A DNA stretch of 64,000 bases from Ehretia macrophylla. Lineage: Eukaryota > Streptophyta > Magnoliopsida > Boraginales > Ehretiaceae. Both the position numbers and the translations under genes were made by a program. The notes under the pieces are model-generated. The model saw only the letters and a list, made by a program, of their open reading frames with translations, ran no database searches and had not been told where the DNA came from. This document shows, one piece after another, positions 57,639 through 64,000 of this stretch. Numbering within the stretch: position 1 is the stretch's first letter; each line of letters opens with the position of its first letter. Location of the stretch: assembly GCA_037974665.1 (NCBI GenBank), contig CM075783.1, forward strand, positions 7,738,762 through 7,802,761, given 5' to 3'.

Positions 57639-58808
57639 CTATTCATTGGTATAAGACTTGAAATACAAATCTCTGATTTTTTGATTTCTTTCTAAAAGAA
57701 ATTCTTCTTTCAAAGCCTGTTTGTCTAGTTCAAAAACTTCTGATAGCATGTGGATGCCAAAGTCAGAAGCTAAAGGGTTGAAGTCAATAAATGTTGTATC
57801 TGTTGGTTCAAATTCTGGATAGACTGGTTTAGCAATCTGTTCTTGGATTCTGATTCCAAAAGGAATAGATTGAGTATGGGTTTTGCTTGTTAATGGCAAA
57901 TCAACAAAGCCTGGAGTAGGGTTAGAAATACTGATCCTAGAGATGTTGGAAACTGAACGGGATAAAACTGGTTCCTTATTTCCTTTATCTATTTTGATAG
58001 AAACAGTACCATCCTCATAGTGGATGATCTGTTCTATTCTGGAGTTCTGTATGTTCTGTTCTTGAACAATTGGTTTGGTGGAATTTTCTATGTTCCACCG
58101 TTCTGGAAGTGAAACTTCAATCCACTTAATGGTTCTGGGTATATTAACTATTGATCTGTTTCTGTCCATATTCCATAAAAGAGTTTCCCCTTTTTTTCTA
58201 GGTCTGGTTACAGATATGGGATTTAATCTCGTAGTCATCAATTTATAATTAAGACGATAAATAACTTCATAAGCATGTGTACCACAAACAACATAATAGT
58301 TATGTGTCTTAATATCTAATGTAAGCACTTTCATGACATACGGACATGTAAGTGATAAGGTATAATTGGGAAAACAATCAAAGAAAACTAGACCATTACA
58401 AAGACTAGTTTCTACTAATCCTAGTAATGAATCGTTGTATCTAAGCATTCTACAATCTCTTAAGGCTAAATATATACTGGTATCTAGACCTTCTCTGATT
58501 AAAAGTTTTAGTGCAACTTGCACATGACCTATGTGAAGAAACCTATAGCAGTTCTTCTTAGCATTGTCTAAAGACTTCTAGGAGAATAACTGGATTGACT
58601 GTTGGTCATTGGTGAGAGAAACTACCTCTTCCTTACATCTAATAGTTCTGAGAGACTTTAGATCAAAAGATCCTTTCTGGTAAATCTCTTTTATTTTCAT
58701 CTTTGGAGGTTTCCAGTTGGATAACTCCTGTTCTGTCCATGTTTGTTCTGTTTTAACTATGGTATTACTATCAGTATTAACTGAGACAGAACTACTACTA
58801 GATGCCAT
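57639..58808 (-). pseudogene. Viral movement protein (30K superfamily), reverse copy
   Basis: ATG at 58808 opens MASSSSSVSVNTDSN, followed by WKPPKMKIKEIYQKGSFDL. A TAG at about 58575-58577 interrupts the frame, which then stays open from 58574 to 57639. The conserved core reads VALKLLIREGLDTSIYLALRD and LLGLVETSLCNGLVFFDCFP, characteristic of caulimovirid movement proteins, which form tubules through plasmodesmata. The C-terminal part leads toward the capsid and ends at a TAG (57639) where the forward copy has a sense codon. It corresponds to 59309-60477 in the forward copy. Confidence 0.88.
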
Positions 58809-58971
58809 TACAACTACTAAATTAATCTTAGGTTAACAATCTCAATAAGCACACTAGGTATGGCCAACTGACTTATACTTGACTTACGCCCTCCGCGAGA
58901 CTTACTGCTGTACCTTAAGACCCCAAAGACCAGCTTTACTGAGGTACGAACTACTAAGATTAACCTAATAG
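58809..58971 (-). promoter_or_regulatory. Viral RNA leader with short ORF, reverse copy
   Basis: Non-coding leader between the arm end and the movement protein ATG. Its ends are self-complementary (TTAATCTTAG near one end, CTAAGATTAA near the other), so it can fold into a stem, as leaders of this virus family do. A short frame through the whole leader stops at 58817-58819, eight bases before the ATG. Confidence 0.65.
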
Positions 58972-59145
58972 TATTCTCTTCCAGTACATCAATAGCAACA
59001 AGTAAGAGACATCGTCTCCTTTTATCTCCATCTTTATTCAGTTTCATTTGAGTTATTCCTTTTCTGTTCTAATTTATTTAATTTTATTTATGGCTTTCCT
59101 TATCTGTGTTCCCCTGGGTTGTTTCTGGTATCAGAGCCAGAGCAA
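58972..59145 (+). other. 174-bp spacer between the two viral arms, with a primer-binding site
   Basis: Separates the head-to-head viral copies. TGGTATCAGAGC at 59126-59137 is a plus-strand tRNA-Met primer site, placed as expected just before the leader of the forward copy. The sequence before it (59076-59120) matches the viral 3' intergenic end at 51490-51560, so part of the spacer is viral. 58972-59050 is of unclear origin. Confidence 0.75.
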
Positions 59146-59308
59146 CTATTAGGTTAATCTTAGTAGTTCATACCTCAGTAAAGTTGGTCTCTAGGGTCTT
59201 AAGGTACTGTAGTAAGTCTCGCGGAGGGTGTAAGTCGAGTGTAAGTCAGTTGGCCATACCTAGTGTGCTTATTGAGATTGTTAACCTAAGATTAATTTAG
59301 TAGTTATA

Positions 59309-60477
59309 ATGGCATCTAGTAGTAGTTCCGTCTCAGTCAATATAGATAGTAATACCATAGTTAAAACAAAACAAACATGGACAGAACAGGAGTTATCCAA
59401 TTGGAAACCTCCAAAGATGAAAATAAAAGAAATTTACCATATAGGATCTTTTGATCTAAAGTCTCTCAGAACTATTAGATGTAAGGAAGAGGTAGTTTCT
59501 CTCACCAATGACCAACAGTCAATCCAGTTATTCTCCCAGAAGTCCTTAGACAATGCTAAGAAGAATGGCTATAGGTTTCTTCACATAAGTCATGTGCAAG
59601 TTGCACTAAAACCTTTAATCAAAGAAGGTCTAGATACCAGTATATATCTAGCGTTAAGAGATGGTAGAATGCTTAGATACAACGATTCATTACTAGGATT
59701 AGTAGAAACTAGTCTTTGTACTGGTCCAGTTTTCTTTGATTATTTTCCTAATTATACCATATCACTTACATGTCCGCATGTCATGAAAGTGCTTACATTA
59801 GATATTAAGACGCATAACTATTATGTTGATTGTGGTACACATGCATATAAAGTTATTTATCGTCTTAATTATAAATTGATGACTACGGGATTAAATCCTA
59901 GATTTGTGATCAGACCTAGAAAGAAATGGGAAACTCTTTTATGGAATATGGACAGAAAAAGATCAATAGTTAATATACCCAGAACCATTAAGTGGAACGA
60001 AGTTTCACTTTCAGAATGGTGGAACATAGAAAATGCCACCAAACCGGTTGTTCAAGAACAGAACATACAGAACTCCAACATAGAACAGATCCTCCAATAT
60101 GAGGACAATACTATTTCTATCAAAATCGATAGATGAAATAGGGAACCAGTTATATCCTGTTCAGTTTCCAACATCTTTAGGATCAGTATTTCTGACCCTA
60201 CTCCAGGCTTTGTTGATTTGCCATCAACAAGTAGAACCCAGACTCAATCTGTTCCTTTTGTAATCAGAATCCAAGAACAGATTGCTAGACCAGTCTATCC
60301 AGAATTTGAACCAACAAATACAACGTCTGTTGACTTCAACCCTTCAGCTTCTGACTTTGGCATCAACATGCTATTAGAAGTTTTTGAACCAGACAAATAG
60401 GCTCTGAAAGAAGAATTTCTTTCATAAAGAAATCAGAAAATCAGAGATTTGTATTTCAAATCTTATACCAATGAACA
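59309..60477 (+). pseudogene. Viral movement protein, forward copy
   Basis: ATG at 59309; the frame is open for 275 residues to 60136, including the whole 30K core (QVALKPLIKEGLDTSIYLAL, SLLGLVETSLCTGPVFFD, THNYYVDCGTHAYKVIYR). It is more intact than the reverse copy in this part. A TGA (60134-60136) where the other copy has Gly breaks it; an open stretch 60218-60400 follows, then stops at 60398-60400 and about 60425. The breaks lie at positions different from those of the reverse copy. The product would have acted at plasmodesmata. Confidence 0.88.
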
Positions 60478-61076
60478 GTTATGGCGATTCAAAGATGAAT
60501 GGTACCAAGCCATACAAATTTCCAGACTCAATATACCATTTTTCATGTGGTTTATATCTAGAAAAAAACCAATGAACATTAATGTTCTTTCTTACAGAAC
60601 TAGGAAATGGAAGTAACCCAATTCCACACAAGTTATTGATTCGAAGCACCCTCCGTTTCAGACAACTCAGATCCCTAACTCAGAGGGAACCATAACCTTG
60701 AAACCAGTAATCATTTCAGAACAACCAGAAATAAAAGACTTGGCTTAACAAAATAATTAGACCAATCTTTCAGTTGTTACTCTACAGAAACAAGTTTAGA
60801 ATATTGAAAATATTCTTAACAAACAATCTTCTATCTCCAGTACTCCAGAAAAACTTAAGGAATCAAGCCAGATATCAATTGAGAAGGAAACCTCTACTCC
60901 TTTGACAAAATCATTTGATTCTCTCAAATTAACTAGTATAAAAGCCAAAATAGATTCTCCTATTAAGGCATTACCATGTTAAATAACCAGTTTTATTCCA
61001 AAGTTGGAATCAACAGAAGAGAAGAATACTAAGCTTCTTCAAGAACTGATTTCCAGAACCAAGAAATCAGAACCTG
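60478..61076 (+). pseudogene. Viral capsid N-terminal region, forward copy, truncated
   Basis: Continues the polyprotein past the movement protein; mirrors 57051-57638. Stops occur at about 60615, 60748 and 60980. It ends at 61076 before the coat-protein core and zinc knuckle. Confidence 0.75.
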
Positions 61077-62208
61077 ATGTGACTATATTTGCAGCACTCA
61101 AACCATTGTATTTATACTACATTTGCATCTTAACTCTGGAATAAATGCAACACTTTAATACTTTCGATGCAATGTAGGAAAATACTGAAAAGTGAAGAAT
61201 CAGGCCCGAAATAATCCAAATTGCAAGTCAAGAAGTCAAGAATGAGGAAGCACGAGAAGCGGTTGAAGAATGAAGCTCATAAAGAAGAAATTTGGCTTAA
61301 ACTAGCACAAAATCATACTAGGAACATTGATCCAAATGATCCCAAATAGTGACCCATGTCCGTTTTTGGCAAATCATATCAGTTTTTCAGGTAGAAACAG
61401 TCTTTTGAGCAAAACACAAGACTTTTGTCCTGCGCGCGGCGTAATTTTAGCCAAATTACATCATTTGGAGGGTCAAAACAGGTAAAAAGGCCCGAAAATA
61501 CTACAGTCAACAATCTGGTCAAAGTCAACAAACAAAAAAAAGTCAACTATTTCAGAATTTTGCCTATAAATAGAGCTTCAACCCTTTGAGAATCGGGGAG
61601 TTAATTTTGGAGTATTATCAATATTTTTTATATAATTCTGAGTTAATTCTATTTAGTTTTAAATTTTAGTTTTAGTTAATTAAGTAGTAGTAGAATACGG
61701 GGGAGTCCCGCCTAGGCAGCTCTTATTCAGGAAAATTTTGCCCGAATAGCTACTATTAGGGGGAAGTCTGACCCAAGTAGTTATTATCCGGGGAAGGTTC
61801 TATCCGAATAGCTTTTAATAGGAAAGCTCTTATTCGAGAGAAACTCATCCCTAGTAGTTCTTATTCGGGGGAAATTAGTTCCGCTCGAATAGCTATTTTG
61901 TGTCGGACTTCTGCTCAAATTTCGAAAATCAAAAATACGCGTTCGTCTATATGAGGGAGTTTTTCTTGACTCTCTTTTATTTACAGAATTCGTATTCATT
62001 TATATCTGAGTAGATTCATATCTAAGGAAGAATATTGTAAATGATAGTCTTTTAATATATGGTCTCGGATTTAGTTATTCAATTCATACTGCAATATATG
62101 GCTTATTTTAATTCAGTATTTCATACGTAATGCTTTTAAGTAGACGTTATGATTGCTTTACTTTAGCTTCATAAATATTATACTTGTAGTTAATATTATG
62201 AATGTGTT
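61077..62208 (+). mobile_element. LTR-like or other non-coding repeat
   Basis: Starts near TGTGACTATATTTGC (61079) and has CCTATAAATAGAGC (61564-61577), a good TATA box, followed by TTCAACCCTTTGAGAATCGG. No coding sequence. LTR-like by its start and promoter, but I cannot identify its end, primer site or duplication. It contains the tandem repeat 61695-61895. Confidence 0.4.
61695..61895. repeat. Degenerate tandem repeat, about six units of 31-45 bp
   Basis: Units alternate a CTTATTCGGGGGAA-like block with CCCGAATAGCT-like blocks (61720, 61742, 61770, 61803, 61827, 61860, 61886). TTATTCGGG and CCCGAATA are complementary, so neighbouring units can pair. Confidence 0.75.
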
Positions 62209-64000
62209 TGTCACGCCCCGACCCGACCCCGCAAAAGGCCAAGCCCGGACCCGACACACGGACAGAGTCTCCTCTGTACCGCGGACGATCCGAAACCCTA
62301 AAACCAACATAATACTTGCAAAAGCCATATAATAATTCAAACAAGCCAACTTTCTTCAAAACATACATTTCTTATTATCCAACTTTCCAAGCCAAAAATG
62401 ATATGCATACTACACAGGTATTTATGCCACTAAACCATTAGCTATTAGCATGCGTTTCTTCACTAGTCATCAGAGTATAAGTTACAACATTACATTCTTC
62501 CAACTTATACAACATAAGACCATAGAGGCCTCAAACTAGAAAATACATACAAGGCTACAAGCCTCAAAACTAAACGACATCCAAGCAATATACATATCAT
62601 GCAAGGCTCGCACAAAAATCTGGCATCCAACCACCAGCAAAGCAAAGAAGTACAATCACGGGAACACCTCCACCTGTTCCTCCTCCTCAATTACCTCGAG
62701 AGGGTCTGCTTCAACTACTCCTGTAAAAATATGGTATAGAAAGGAATGAGCAAAAACTATTGCTCAGCAAGGGCAATTGGTCTCAAGGACGGAGATGAGA
62801 GGAGTATGCAATGCAATTAGCCAAGCAATGTATACATATATCATACAGAGATATAATAAAGCCATCAACAAAGCAAGGCAAGCATTAAAGCTATAAACAC
62901 TCATTCAAAGGATACGATACTCATTTCACGAGCAACTTCCATTCAAGAATTCGATGACGACGCGCTGGCCCAAATCACCTTATAACACCAGTTTGGAATA
63001 TCCCGGAAGTATCCATCAACCTACGACCCAAATCTCCCTGGGAGGCAACCCAAGCGAGAAAGGGAATAGCAGCGGAGCTAGAGCAACCAACACTGGCAAC
63101 CCGAGGCTACCCAGAGAGGCCCATCACTCACGCGCGAGACACTATGCAATGCAAGACTCGATACAAGGCGATAAACAAGCGATAAAGCCATGCGTGGGAG
63201 AATAACAAAGTAGGTTACTCTCGCACGCAATAGCAGCAATTGATAAGCAATTCAATCCAAAACAACTCAAACAAGTATTTCAAGTAATTCTAAGCATTCT
63301 ATAGGCATAAAGACAAGAAAACACACAAAAACACAAATCGGCCCCAACTATCAAAACGCTACCATTTCCAAACGAGCCACGAGTTCTGAAAACTGACTTC
63401 GCCAACCCTCCTAGGTCACCATAAGGCACGTCTAAAGACCCCGAAACCTTACTTTACCCTAGAACTCGCGCAAAGCCCCGATTTCCCCCTTTCTCGTTCG
63501 AACTACAACTATAACAACCAAACACCCAACCAACGCCATAATTGCACCAAAAGTGCTTCCATGGCTTCCCGAAGCAATGCCAACACGCAAAATGAGAAAA
63601 CGCTAAAGTCGACCTAAACGACCCCGACTTTCCCAAAGGCATAATTCTCGTTTTTTCCACTACGCAACCCAAACAAACCACACATTTTAGCATTCTAGCG
63701 TACCTAGCACATTTCTACATCAACAGAAAACATAACAGCGCAACTTCAACGTTTCAAGGTTTTACTATTCATAAAACACTATTCAATTAACAATTTAATT
63801 TGCAATCACAACATTTAACCGCAGAAAATGTTACAAAGCTATAAATACATGTTCTACAAATGCCAAGGAACATTCTAGAAGCATCAAATCGCTTTAAATA
63901 ACGATCTACGGACAAATCTCAAAATTGACAAAGTTAACATACATAACGTTTAAATGCGCAAATAACATGCTTCCCTCACCTCAGGTACTCCTAGTCGCTA
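62209..64000 (-). mobile_element. Ty3/gypsy LTR (reverse), continuing beyond the window
   Basis: Minus strand ends GTCGGGTCGGGGCGTGACA at 62209. It shares the CAGAGGAGACTCTGTCCG block with gypsy 1 (62257-62275), the hairpin 62748-62765 followed by CATTCC, ACAGGAG, and a palindrome-like block at 62995-63014. No primer site lies to its left, so it is a 3' LTR or a solo LTR. The base composition is richer in G and C than that of the copia LTRs. No coding frame inside is convincing. Confidence 0.82.

Larger units (their letters stand above)
51338..58971 (-). mobile_element. Endogenous pararetrovirus (Caulimoviridae), reverse copy slightly longer than one genome
   Basis: Minus-strand order from 58971: leader, movement protein, capsid region with CCHC, aspartic protease, reverse transcriptase, RNase H, a further ORF, 3' intergenic region, then a second leader (51338-51489). 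Distance between the two leader copies is about 7.48 kb, a normal genome size for the family. Gene order with movement protein first on one long polyprotein fits petuvirus- or florendovirus-like endogenous viruses; I cannot decide the genus. Multiple stops and frameshifts make it non-functional. There is no integrase, consistent with non-homologous capture by the host. Confidence 0.9.
59146..61076 (+). mobile_element. Endogenous pararetrovirus, partial forward copy (leader, movement protein, capsid start)
   Basis: Mirror image of 57051-58971; homology starts at CTATTAGG (59146) and ends at CAGAACC (61076). Over the first 240 coding bases I count about ten differences from the other arm. It ends abruptly in the capsid N-terminal part, where unrelated DNA begins with TGATGTGAC. 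The leader (59146-59308) holds a frame closing with TAG at 59298-59300. Confidence 0.92.

Noticed and set aside
61079..62208. Host gene promoter with TATAAATAG
   Set aside because: No coding sequence follows; the start and context are LTR-like.
62954..63205. 83-codon plus-strand frame in GC-richer DNA
   Set aside because: Antisense to the reverse gypsy LTR; includes the palindrome block, no domain.

Overview
This is plant (angiosperm, most likely eudicot) repeat-rich DNA of pericentromeric character. I find no host gene, tRNA, rRNA or CRISPR array in 64 kb. Almost everything is assignable to LTR retrotransposons (Ty1/copia and Ty3/gypsy chromovirus of Tekay/Del type), two tiny TRIM elements, a foldback MITE, a PIF/Harbinger transposon remnant, and an endogenous pararetrovirus (Caulimoviridae). 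All coding sequences are broken by stops, frameshifts or deletions, so the window is a layered fossil record. The species cannot be fixed from the sequence.

Layout. 1-14.5 kb: a decayed copia element (A; gag and pol to 2690, resuming 10179-10989, 3' LTR from 11753) is split by about 7.5 kb holding a candidate reverse-oriented gypsy LTR (2694-6697) and a reverse copia 5' LTR with its primer-binding site (8204-10178). A copia RNase H scrap, a PIF/Harbinger remnant (12556-13971) and an LTR fragment (13972-14563) follow. 14.5-20.5 kb: reverse copia element B (3' LTR 14564-19097, pol 19098-20456); its LTR holds a solo gypsy LTR (15180-17737, target duplication ATAGG). 20.5-42.7 kb: copia element C, gag-only with LTRs of about 2.4 kb, sits inside the RT of B. 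Its 5' LTR was hit by a complete Tekay-type gypsy element (22454-33097, duplication GCTAG), whose own 5' LTR then received a MITE and a 528-bp TRIM. C also holds a second TRIM (35575-36125) and a solo copia LTR (40159-42357). The nesting is four levels deep: B, C, gypsy 1, TRIM/MITE.

42.7-51.3 kb: gypsy 2 (forward, 5' part deleted) abuts gypsy 3 (reverse, gag and truncated 5' LTR). 51.3-61.1 kb: the pararetrovirus. A reverse-strand copy slightly longer than one genome (51338-58971) runs through leader, movement protein, capsid/zinc knuckle, protease, RT, RNase H, a further ORF and a second leader. A partial forward copy (59146-61076) stands head to head with it, making an inverted repeat with arms of about 1.9 kb and a 174-bp spacer. 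61.1-64 kb: LTR-like DNA with a short degenerate tandem repeat, then a reverse gypsy LTR running off the window.

The points most worth a second look are the viral inverted repeat, which would fold into long dsRNA if transcribed and so is a natural candidate source of antiviral small RNA, and two short hairpins that recur in otherwise diverged gypsy LTRs with compensatory base changes.
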